A DNA stretch of 64,000 nucleotides, taken from positions 1 to 64,000 of the forward strand of contig NZ_JAFCJM010000001.1 in assembly GCF_018130955.1 (NCBI RefSeq), written 5' to 3'. Below, one piece after another: positions 25,774 through 33,209 of this stretch. The DNA is from Bradyrhizobium liaoningense. Lineage in GTDB: Bacteria > Pseudomonadota > Alphaproteobacteria > Rhizobiales > Xanthobacteraceae. Below the pieces are notes generated by a model, which saw only the letters and a list, made by a program, of their open reading frames with translations, was not told the DNA's origin and did not search any database. Each line of letters starts with the position of its first letter. Positions within the stretch are counted from its first letter, which is position 1. The translations under genes and the position numbers were made by a program.

Positions 25774-26922
25774 CTACGGCGCGTACTTCCAGGCGCCGCC
25801 GGTCAGGCGCACCACGACGAGCGCACGCTCGTCGACGCCGGTCACCGCACCGGGCTTGAAGTTGTAGACGGCATGCACGCCCGGCAGCTCCTTGGTCGAA
25901 AGGATCGCGTCGCGCAGCGCGGCGCGGAATTCGGCCGTGCCGGGCTTTGCAGTCTTGAGCGCACGTTCGGCGGCGTTGGCAAAAATCAGCCAGGCGTCGA
26001 AGGAATAGGCGGAGAAGCCGTCGGTGGTCGGGATGTTGTGGGTCTTCTGGTAGACGGCGCGGAAATCCAGCGCGATCTTCTTGGCAAAATGCTCGTCGGG
26101 CAGCTGCTCGGCCACGATCACGGGGCCGGCAGACACCTGGATGCCGTCGGCCGCCTTGCCGCCGACATTGACGAAATCAGGATTGACCAGCGCCACCGTT
26201 CCGTAAGTGTTACCCTTGAAGCCGCGTTCGGCAAGCGTGAGGAGCGGCAGCGCGCCTTGCGTGCCGGAGCCGCCGATCAGCACGGCGTCGGGACGGGCGG
26301 CCATCACCTTGAGGATCTGCGCAGTCACCGAGGTGTCGGTGCGGGCATAGCGCTCGTTGGTCTGGATCTTGATGTCGTCGATCGGCTCGGCCGCCTTGGC
26401 GCCGTTATAGACGAGGTCGCCCCAGGCATCGGAGAAGCCGATATAGCCGATGTTCTTCATGTTATCGCGCTTCATGCGGTCGGCGACGATCTTGACCAGC
26501 AGCGATGCCGGCTGCGGCACCGAGACGACCCACTGTTCCGGCGATTCCGGCAGCTTGCCGATCGGGGAGACCGCGATCATCGGCACCTTCAGTTCGCTCG
26601 CGACCGCCGCCATGGCGATGGTGGAGGGGGCAGTGGCCGTACCGATGAGAAGGTCGACCTTCTCTTCCTCGACGAGCTTGCGCGCATTGCGGGTCGCGGC
26701 GGACGGATCCGAGCCGTCGTCGAGCTGGATCAGGCGGACTGTCTCGCCGTTGATCGTCTTCTTGTACTCATATGCGGCATTGATGCCGCGCCCGTAGGGG
26801 ATGCCGATCGACGAGCCGTTGCCGCTCAGTGACGTCACGAAGCCGATGGTGATGTCGGCCTGCGCGGCTGGTGCCGCCAGCACGCCGGCAGCAAGTGCGA
26901 GGAAGCTCAGAGTCTTGCGCAT
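25774..26922 (-). CDS. ABC importer periplasmic binding protein (branched-chain/aromatic type)
   Basis: The 382-residue Leu/Ile/Val-type binding protein has signal peptide MRKTLSFLALAAGVLAAPAAQA. The mature start DITIGFVTSLSGNGSSIGIP and the TRNARKLVEEEKVDLLIG segment are typical. It resembles the second binding protein encoded at 32043 in these same regions. It is the first gene of the liv-type operon, divergent from the racemase/thiolase operon across a 575-base region that holds an operator-like palindrome. The ligand may be the aromatic or indole acid broken down by the island. Confidence 0.9.
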   Translation of the reverse strand: MRKTLSFLALAAGVLAAPAAQADITIGFVTSLSGNGSSIGIPYGRGINAAYEYKKTINGETVRLIQLDDGSDPSAATRNARKLVEEEKVDLLIGTATAPSTIAMAAVASELKVPMIAVSPIGKLPESPEQWVVSVPQPASLLVKIVADRMKRDNMKNIGYIGFSDAWGDLVYNGAKAAEPIDDIKIQTNERYARTDTSVTAQILKVMAARPDAVLIGGSGTQGALPLLTLAERGFKGNTYGTVALVNPDFVNVGGKAADGIQVSAGPVIVAEQLPDEHFAKKIALDFRAVYQKTHNIPTTDGFSAYSFDAWLIFANAAERALKTAKPGTAEFRAALRDAILSTKELPGVHAVYNFKPGAVTGVDERALVVVRLTGGAWKYAP

Positions 26923-27497
26923 ACGCGTTCTCCTCCGTTGATAAGGATATGAAAGGCCGATCGGAAAATGTTCCTGCAGCGCCGAACGCCGGGCGCGACC
27001 AAAGGCAGTTCGTTTCGCCCGATGTCAGCGGCCATGGCGACGCCGGCCGCTCGAATGGCGAAGATCGGACGATTTGCGGAGCGATGAGAGGTCGTTGCCA
27101 CGGTCGCGATACGCGACTGGCGATGCTGCTACCGGCCGTTCAGGTCCGGCGACTGTCCGCACGATTGAGTTTCTCAAAATCGGTGCCCTGCAACATCATT
27201 GTCATGGCCACCGGCTCCCGACCGGTGGAGGATTACTTAAAGCCTAAAGTAATATCTGGGCGGCCGTCAACAGGTGTCACGGGGCTGTTAGAAAAAAATG
27301 TCGTTGCATACAATTTCGCCCGCATCCGCCAAATCCTTGATCACGGACCCTCGCAAAAGGGGCCTACTGGCTGTTGCAGTGCGATGCGCCTCGCCGACGT
27401 CGGCGCGCCCATTTGACGCGCCAATTAGTTTATGGTTGAAATATATTCATCGGCAGCCGACGACCGATCCTCCCATGACCGTTTGAGGAGAAGGACG
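26923..27497. other. Divergent regulatory region between ABC importer and racemase/thiolase operons
   Basis: I see no convincing gene in this 575-base stretch. Its base composition is more AT-rich than the flanks from about 27220 onward. It holds the 22-bp inverted repeat at 27232-27253 and an AT-rich run (27421-27450) that could contain the promoter of the (+) operon. GAGGAGAAGG just before 27498 is the ribosome site of the first (+) gene. Confidence 0.6.
27232..27253. promoter_or_regulatory. 22-bp inverted repeat, candidate MarR operator (site 2)
   Basis: ATTACTT and AAGTAAT form perfect 7-bp arms around the 8-base spacer AAAGCCTA. Outward half-sites fit C-N-T-A-A-A-R-T-A-A-T. It lies between two divergent operons (importer and racemase/thiolase), so one bound dimer could control both. 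The same half-site occurs at 35580-35601 and, singly, at 35433-35443 upstream of the marR gene. Confidence 0.6.
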
Positions 27498-28280
27498 ATG
27501 CGCATCTTCTGGCAAAGCTTCGTGGATGCGAGCGTGAACGCGCCCTACTTGGCGCTGCTGTCCGAATACCTCAACAACATCGCAGCCCCCGGCACGACGG
27601 TGCACGTCGAGGGGATCTCGCCGCCGGACCGCGAGTTCGGCCGGCTCGCCGAAATGCGCTGCGCGATTCAGGCCATCGACAACGGCCTCGCCGCCGAAGA
27701 GGGCGGGTTCGATGCCTTCGTCATGGGGCATTTCCAGGATCCCGGTCTGTACGAGCTGCGCTCGGCGCTCGACATTCCCGTGATCGGGACCGGCGAGGCG
27801 ACGCTGCTTGCGGCCTCGCAGCTTGGCCGGCGTCTTGGCCTCGTGACGCTCGATCCCGTGTTCGAGGTCTATCACTATGAGCAAGCCGAGCGTTACGGCA
27901 TCGGCGAGCGCGTCGTTCACGTCACAGGGCTCGGCTGCAAGCCGGAGGATTTTGCGAGTGCATTCGCGGGCGATCAGGCCGCGCACGCCCGCATGGTCGA
28001 GGATTTCGTCGCTTGCGCGCAGCCGCTGGTCGCGCGCGGCGCCGACGTCGTGATCCCCGCCGGCGTGCTGCCGGGCCTTCTGATTGGACGCGAGCATGGC
28101 TTGAAGATCGGGCATGCGCCCGTGGTCAATTGCGCGGCGGTGGCGTTGAAGAGTGCCGAGATGTGGGTGCAACTCCGCCAACTCAACGGTACCGAGCCGA
28201 GCCGCGGACCCAGTTTCAAGCGCGCCAGCGCCCAGGCCCGCAGCGATTTCCGCGCGTTGCTCGCGCGTAAGCGAAGTTAG
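27498..28280 (+). CDS. Aspartate/glutamate/hydantoin racemase-superfamily protein without the usual Cys pair
   Basis: The 260-residue protein aligns by eye with hydantoin/Asp-Glu racemases: GHFQDPGLYELRSAL around residue 77 and the GADVVIPAG segment around 182. Both segments normally carry a catalytic Cys (GCFGDPG and LGCAG forms). Here the first is His78 and the second is replaced by Pro-Ala-Gly, so two-base racemisation is unlikely. It may be an isomerase, decarboxylase-like or accessory protein. A strong ribosome site precedes ATG 27498, and it heads the thiolase-like/DUF35 operon. Confidence 0.75.
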   Translation: MRIFWQSFVDASVNAPYLALLSEYLNNIAAPGTTVHVEGISPPDREFGRLAEMRCAIQAIDNGLAAEEGGFDAFVMGHFQDPGLYELRSALDIPVIGTGEATLLAASQLGRRLGLVTLDPVFEVYHYEQAERYGIGERVVHVTGLGCKPEDFASAFAGDQAAHARMVEDFVACAQPLVARGADVVIPAGVLPGLLIGREHGLKIGHAPVVNCAAVALKSAEMWVQLRQLNGTEPSRGPSFKRASAQARSDFRALLARKRS

Positions 28281-28296
28281 AGTCGGGAGAGCGGAC

Positions 28297-28725
28297 ATGA
28301 TGACGCCTGAAAAAATCCTCTACGAGACCGAAGTGACGGCGACCGGCGGCCGCGACGGCAAGGCCGCGAGCGCCGATGGCCTGCTGTCGGTGTCGTTGTC
28401 CCTGCCCAAGTCGCTGGGCGGCCCAGGTGGCGAGGGCACCAATCCCGAGCAGCTCTTTGCGGCCGGCTATGCCGCGTGCTTTCTCGGAGCGGTCAAGCTC
28501 GTGGCGCGCACAAGGAAGGTCGTGCCGTCTGCGGAGCCGTCGGTGACTGCGAGGGTCGCGATGGGGCCGGTTCCGGTCGGCTATGCGCTTGCCGTCGAGC
28601 TGAAGGTCAGTCTGCCCGGCATCGACAGGCCGACAGCGGAAGCGGTCGTCGCGGGCGCACACGAGCGTTGTCCCTATTCGAACGCAACGCGCGGCAATAT
28701 TGACGTCAAGCTCACGGTGATCTGA
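28297..28725 (+). CDS. Ohr/OsmC-family peroxidase
   Basis: The 142-residue protein has both redox Cys motifs of organic hydroperoxide resistance proteins: AAGYAACFLGAV (about residue 57) and ERCPYSNATRGN (about 122). It probably reduces organic hydroperoxides with a thiol cofactor in the cytoplasm. Its place inside a catabolic operon suggests protection against peroxides made by oxygenases, or a specialised role on a pathway intermediate. Tandem ATGs at 28297 and 28300 follow GGGAGAGC. Confidence 0.88.
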   Translation: MMTPEKILYETEVTATGGRDGKAASADGLLSVSLSLPKSLGGPGGEGTNPEQLFAAGYAACFLGAVKLVARTRKVVPSAEPSVTARVAMGPVPVGYALAVELKVSLPGIDRPTAEAVVAGAHERCPYSNATRGNIDVKLTVI

Positions 28726-28750
28726 GGCGCATGAGCGAGGCAGGCGAGCT

Positions 28751-29929
28751 GTGACGACTTCGTTGCGCACACCCTATGACAGCGTCGTGATGGCCGCGCC
28801 CGTCACCGTCCCCTATGCGCGCTACTCCATTGAAAGCGCGCAGTGGTGGATCGGTCGCGCGCTCGCCGGGCTCGTCGCGCAGGCCGGCATCAAGGCGTCC
28901 GACATCGACGGTCTCTGCGTCTCCAGCTTCACTATGGGTACGGACAGCGGCGTTGGCTTGACGCAGCATTTTGGCCTCTGCGTGCGCTGGCTGGATACGA
29001 TTCCGCTCGGCGGTGCCAGCGCCATCGCGGCGCTGCGCAAGGCGGCGCGCGCCGTGCAGGCGCGGGACGCCGACATCGTGGCGTGCGTTGCTGGTGACAC
29101 CAACCACGTCGATTCCTTCCGCCTGACGCTCGAGAATTTTTCGCGCTTCAATCAGGACGCGGTCTACCCTTACGGCGCGGGCGGCGCCAATTCGAGTTTT
29201 GCGCTCATTGCCCGCAACTACATGCGGACCTTTGGCGTCACGCGCGAGGACGTCGGCAGGATCGCGGTGGCCCAGCGCGCCAATGCGTTACGCAACCCGC
29301 ACGCGCTGATGAAGGCGCCGCTCACGATCGAGCAATATCTGGCGGCCCGCCCGATTTCGGACCCCATCCATCTCTTCGACTGCGTGATGCCCTGTGCCGG
29401 TGCCGAGGCGTTTTTGGTGATGCGGGACGAGACGGCGAAATCGCTGGGGCTGCCGGCCGCAAGACTTCTGTCGACGATCGAGCGCCACAACGCGTTCGCC
29501 GACGATCCCATGCAGGTGCGCGGCGGCTGGGCGATGGATGTCGGCGAGCTCTACACGATGGCCGGCGTAGGCCCCGACGATCTCGATATTGTGCAAACCT
29601 ATGACGACTATCCTGTCATCACGATGATGCAGTTCGAGGATCTCGGCTTTTGCGCGAAGGGCGAGGGCGCCGCCTTCGTGCGCGCGCATGACCTGACCAT
29701 CAACGGCGACTTCCCGCACAACACCTCGGGCGGCCAGCTCTCGGCCGGACAGGCCGGCGCCGCTGGTGCCTATCTCGGGCTCGTCGAAGGGCTGCGGCAG
29801 GTGCTGGGAACCGCCGGTCCCACGCAAGTGAAGAACGCGAGCCTCGGTTTGGCCTCCGGTTTCGGTATGATCAATTATGACCGCGGCCTCGCCTCCGGCG
29901 CCGCGATCTTTGCAGGGCCTTCGCGATGA
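28751..29929 (+). CDS. Thiolase-superfamily protein (SCP-x/Ltp type) lacking canonical Cys and His; candidate acyl-CoA retro-aldolase
   Basis: The 392-residue protein has the thiolase fold of the lipid-transfer/SCP-x branch (YDDYPVITMMQFEDLGFC at about 284, NTSGGQLSAGQAG at about 324). The nucleophile region reads LGGASAI (residues 86-92), with no Cys. The usual GHP His is Gln334. Relatives such as Ltp2 of steroid catabolism lack thiolytic activity and instead split tertiary beta-hydroxyacyl-CoAs together with a DUF35 partner. Here the next gene, overlapping by ATGA, encodes a DUF35 protein. A fitting reaction is dioxindole-3-acetyl-CoA to isatin plus acetyl-CoA. GTG start at 28751. Confidence 0.85.
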   Translation: MTTSLRTPYDSVVMAAPVTVPYARYSIESAQWWIGRALAGLVAQAGIKASDIDGLCVSSFTMGTDSGVGLTQHFGLCVRWLDTIPLGGASAIAALRKAARAVQARDADIVACVAGDTNHVDSFRLTLENFSRFNQDAVYPYGAGGANSSFALIARNYMRTFGVTREDVGRIAVAQRANALRNPHALMKAPLTIEQYLAARPISDPIHLFDCVMPCAGAEAFLVMRDETAKSLGLPAARLLSTIERHNAFADDPMQVRGGWAMDVGELYTMAGVGPDDLDIVQTYDDYPVITMMQFEDLGFCAKGEGAAFVRAHDLTINGDFPHNTSGGQLSAGQAGAAGAYLGLVEGLRQVLGTAGPTQVKNASLGLASGFGMINYDRGLASGAAIFAGPSR

Positions 29930-31167
29930 TCGATCCGATTGAGCCGCCCAAGCGCAAGAATCCGCTGTTGCGGACGCGGCTGCCGACGGCGCCGCCGCGG
30001 CCGCGCAGCCGGCGATCGCACGGCTTCACCCGCGCCGCCGCCGAAGGCCGCTTCATGCTGCAGCGCTGCGAGGCCTGCGGCAGCTTTGCCTATCCGGCGC
30101 GCGAGGCGTGTCCGTCTTGCCTGTCGGCCGATCTCGCATTCGTCGATGCACCACGCCGGGGCGTGTTGCTTGCGGAGACCACCGCGCGCGTACCGAGCGA
30201 TGTCTACTTTCGCGAGCGGGCGCCCTGGCGCATCGGCCTCGTCAAGATGGACTGCGGCCCGACCATCGTGGCGCATCTCCATGCCGATTGTTCAGAGGGT
30301 GCGGCTATCAGCATGTCGCTCCAACTCGACAAGAGCGGTCAGGCGGTGGCCTTTGCCCGACCGGAGGGGGAGACTCCCAACATGGCAGACGACAGGCAGT
30401 GGCGGGAAATGACGGCCGATCCAAAATTCAGGCGCGTGCTCGTGACCAATGGCCGGACCGTCGTCGGCCAGGAGGCCGTCGCCGCGCTGAAGGCAGCCGG
30501 CGCAAAGACAGTGTTCGTCGGCGTCGCGGAACCGTGGCGGCCGTTCGCCGGCGAGAAGCTGCTGCGAGGACAGGACGGGATCGAAATCGTCGCTTTGGAT
30601 GCGGCGGATGAGAAATCCGCCGCCGATCTCGCGGCCGATATCGGTGGCAAGGTCGATATCCTCGTCAACACGACGGAGCATGTGCGGCCCGGCGGCTTGC
30701 TCGACCGCCGGGGCACGAGCATCGCGCGGGACGAGATCGATCAGGCCTATCTCGGCTTCATCAATCTCGCCCAGGCCTTTGGGCCCGCGATGCGAATGCG
30801 CGGCGCCGACGGTATCAACAACAGCGTTGCCTGGGTCAACATCCTCTCGGTCTATGCGCTCGCGAATTGGCCGGCCTTCGGCTCCTATTCGGCGTCGCAA
30901 GCGGCGTGCCTGTCGCTGTCGCATTGTCTTCGCAGTGAACTGAGGCCCGGGGGCGTCAAGGTCATGAACCTCTTCACCGGGCCGGTCGATACCGAATGGT
31001 TTCAGACCGTGCCGCCGCCAAAGGTCGCGCCGCGTGCGATCGCGCAGGCCATCGTGTCAGGGCTCAGGAGCGGACTGGAAGACATGTATGTCGGGGATGT
31101 CGCCGAAGAAATCCGGCAGCGTCTCGCGGCCAATCCGAAAGCGCTCGAGCGTGAGCTCGACAGGTAA
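29926..31167 (+). CDS. DUF35 (zinc-ribbon/OB) and degenerate SDR fusion protein
   Basis: This 413-residue fusion has an N-terminal DUF35 part: a zinc ribbon with C48-x2-C51 and C62-x2-C65, then an OB-like fold to about residue 150. A Rossmann/SDR part spans about 168-413. In the SDR part the glycine loop reads VTNGRTVVG instead of TGxxxGxG, and the YxxxK motif is Y321-S-A-S-Q325, so Lys is lost and dehydrogenase activity is doubtful. DUF35 proteins are obligate partners of SCP-x thiolases or aldolases; the upstream gene encodes one, with start/stop overlap. The SDR-like half may be structural. Confidence 0.8.
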   Translation: MIDPIEPPKRKNPLLRTRLPTAPPRPRSRRSHGFTRAAAEGRFMLQRCEACGSFAYPAREACPSCLSADLAFVDAPRRGVLLAETTARVPSDVYFRERAPWRIGLVKMDCGPTIVAHLHADCSEGAAISMSLQLDKSGQAVAFARPEGETPNMADDRQWREMTADPKFRRVLVTNGRTVVGQEAVAALKAAGAKTVFVGVAEPWRPFAGEKLLRGQDGIEIVALDAADEKSAADLAADIGGKVDILVNTTEHVRPGGLLDRRGTSIARDEIDQAYLGFINLAQAFGPAMRMRGADGINNSVAWVNILSVYALANWPAFGSYSASQAACLSLSHCLRSELRPGGVKVMNLFTGPVDTEWFQTVPPPKVAPRAIAQAIVSGLRSGLEDMYVGDVAEEIRQRLAANPKALERELDR

Positions 31168-31202
31168 AAATCGAAACTTCAACCAAGCCGGAGGATGTGA
31201 CG

Positions 31203-31985
31203 ATGCAAACCAAGAGTCTCCTGGAGCTGGCAAGTGCGGTTTCTTCCGGCGCGGTGCGCGTCGTCGACCTCACCTTCACGCTCAGTCCGGATTTCCCCGT
31301 CATTGTGCTGCCGCCGGAGTTTGGCCAGGCCGCACCGGTGCGCATCCAGGAGATCTCGCGTTACGACGGTCGCGGTCCTGCCTGGTACTGGAATAATGTC
31401 ACCTTCGGCGAGCACACCGGCACGCATTTCGACGCACCGATCCACTGGTTCACCGGCAAGGATCTTCCGAACAATGCGGTCGACACCATGCCGGCCAAGG
31501 ACATGATCGCGCCGGCCTGCGTGATCGACTGTTCCGCGCAAGCCGCAAAGGACCCGGACTTTTTGCTGACCGTGCCTGTCGTCGAGGCCTGGGAAGCCCA
31601 GCATGGAAAGATTCCCGCACGTCACTGGGTTCTGCTGCGGACAGACTGGTCCAAGAAGGGCTGGCGCGACTATGCCAACCTCAGGGATGACGGCGCACAT
31701 ACGCCGGGCCCGAACCCGGCCGTGATGAAGTGGCTGGTCGAGGAGCGCAGCGTCATCGGCTTCGGCACCGAGACGATCGGCACGGATGCGGGGCAGGCCG
31801 GGCATATGGACCCGCCTTATCCTGCGCATCATTTTTTGCACGGGGCCGGCCGCTATGGCCTGCAGTGCCTCTGCAACCTGGACCAGCTTCCTGCTACTGG
31901 CGCGGTCATCGTGGCTTCGCCATTGAAGATCCAGAACGGTTCCGGCAGCCCGCTCCGCGTCATCGCGTTGGTCGGCGCGAGCTGA
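31203..31985 (+). CDS. Cyclase-family metal hydrolase; candidate isatin hydrolase
   Basis: The 260-residue protein belongs to the kynurenine-formamidase/cyclase family. It has the metal-binding motif GEHTGTHFDAPIHW (about residues 71-84; two His and an Asp) and a later His pair near PYPAHHFLHG. Family members include kynurenine formamidase and isatin hydrolase, both of which open amide bonds next to an aniline ring. Context after the thiolase-like/DUF35 pair favours hydrolysis of isatin to isatinate. ATG 31203 is preferred because GGAGGA lies seven bases upstream; the GTG at 31197 is too close to it. Confidence 0.82.
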   Translation: MQTKSLLELASAVSSGAVRVVDLTFTLSPDFPVIVLPPEFGQAAPVRIQEISRYDGRGPAWYWNNVTFGEHTGTHFDAPIHWFTGKDLPNNAVDTMPAKDMIAPACVIDCSAQAAKDPDFLLTVPVVEAWEAQHGKIPARHWVLLRTDWSKKGWRDYANLRDDGAHTPGPNPAVMKWLVEERSVIGFGTETIGTDAGQAGHMDPPYPAHHFLHGAGRYGLQCLCNLDQLPATGAVIVASPLKIQNGSGSPLRVIALVGAS

Positions 31986-32042
31986 AGCGAACCGATGGCG
32001 CTTGCCAAACAGAACAAGAAACCCTCACGAAAGACAGGTGCC

Positions 32043-33200
32043 ATGAACTTGCTCAAGACCCTGCTGGTCTCGACCACTCTGCTCCTCGTTGCGCCCCAAC
32101 TTGCGCAGGCGGAGATTCTCGTCGGCTTCGTCACAGCCCTCAGCGGGCCGGTGTCGTCGATCGGCATTCCGAACGGCAAGGGCATCGCGGCGGGCCAGGC
32201 CTATGTCGGCGAGATCGACGGCGAGAAGTTGCGCATCATCCAGCTCGATGACGCCTCCGATGCGACCGCATCGACGCGCAACGCGCGCAAGCTCGTCGAG
32301 CAGGAGAAGGTCGACATCCTCATCGGCACGTCGGGGGCACCGCAGACGCTGGCGATGGCGACGGCCGCGATCGAGATGAAGGTGCCGATGATAGCGGTGT
32401 CGCCGATCGCACCCGTGCCGCCAGGCGAGGGCGGGCCGTGGGTGGTTCAGACACCGCAGCCGACGCCGCTGCTCGTCCAGGGCATCGTCGACCACATGAA
32501 GGCGAAGGGCCTCAAGACCGTCGCCTTCATCGGCTTCTCCGATGCGTTCGGCGATCTCATGTACAATTCGCTGGAGCAAGCTGCGAAGACGGCCGACATC
32601 AAGGTCATCGCCAACGAACGCTACGCACGGTCCGACTCCTCTGTGACGGCGCAGGTGCTGCGCGCACTCGCGGCCAGACCCGACGGAATCATGCTCGGCG
32701 GCACGGGAACGCCGGGTGCGCTGCCGGTCATCGCGCTGTCCGAGCGCGGATACAAGGGGCCGCTCTATGGCAATCACGGCCTGATCAGCGCCGACTTCCT
32801 GCGCCTGGCCGGCAAGGCGGCCAATGGCATCATCTGTCCCACCGGGCCGGTGACGGCCGCCGAGCAGTTGCCGGCGAGCAATCCGATCCGGAAGGTCGCG
32901 CTGGCGTTTCGCGCAGCGTTCGAGAAGGCGAACGGCGAAGCGCCGACCGACTCGTTCTCGTCCTACTCCTTCGATGGCTGGCTGGTGTTCGCTGACGCTG
33001 CCAAGCGCGCGATGGCGACCGGCGCTAAGCCGGGCTCGCCGGAGTTTCGCACCGCGCTGCGTCAGGCGCTGTTCACGACCAAGGAGGTGGTGGGCACGCA
33101 AGGCGTCTACACCTACATGCCGGCGGATCGCCATGGCGTCGACGACCGCTCGCGCATCCTGGTCCAGATCGAGGACGGCAAATACAAGCTGTTGCCCTGA
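32043..33200 (+). CDS. ABC importer periplasmic binding protein (second copy in the island)
   Basis: The 385-residue Liv-type binding protein has a signal peptide (about residues 1-22, ending AQAEI). It contains GFVTALSGPVSSIGIPNGKG, TRNARKLVEQEKVDILIG and PADRHGVDDRSRILVQIEDG, all paralleled in the protein encoded at 25774-26922. No permease genes accompany it, so it probably feeds the LivH/LivMG/LivF importer encoded on the other strand with a different ligand. ATG 32043 gives a normal signal peptide; ATG 31995 would add 16 hydrophilic residues. Confidence 0.9.
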   Translation: MNLLKTLLVSTTLLLVAPQLAQAEILVGFVTALSGPVSSIGIPNGKGIAAGQAYVGEIDGEKLRIIQLDDASDATASTRNARKLVEQEKVDILIGTSGAPQTLAMATAAIEMKVPMIAVSPIAPVPPGEGGPWVVQTPQPTPLLVQGIVDHMKAKGLKTVAFIGFSDAFGDLMYNSLEQAAKTADIKVIANERYARSDSSVTAQVLRALAARPDGIMLGGTGTPGALPVIALSERGYKGPLYGNHGLISADFLRLAGKAANGIICPTGPVTAAEQLPASNPIRKVALAFRAAFEKANGEAPTDSFSSYSFDGWLVFADAAKRAMATGAKPGSPEFRTALRQALFTTKEVVGTQGVYTYMPADRHGVDDRSRILVQIEDGKYKLLP

Positions 33201-33209
33201 GCGAACGTT

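Noticed and set aside
24712..26832. 706-codon plus-strand frame opposite livH and the binding-protein gene
   Set aside because: Low-complexity Arg/Asp/His/Gln composition and complete overlap with recognisable importer genes on the other strand.
31203..31985. Kynurenine formamidase of tryptophan breakdown
   Set aside because: The family fits, but no kynureninase or tryptophan 2,3-dioxygenase gene is nearby, while isatin-forming steps are plausible from the neighbours.
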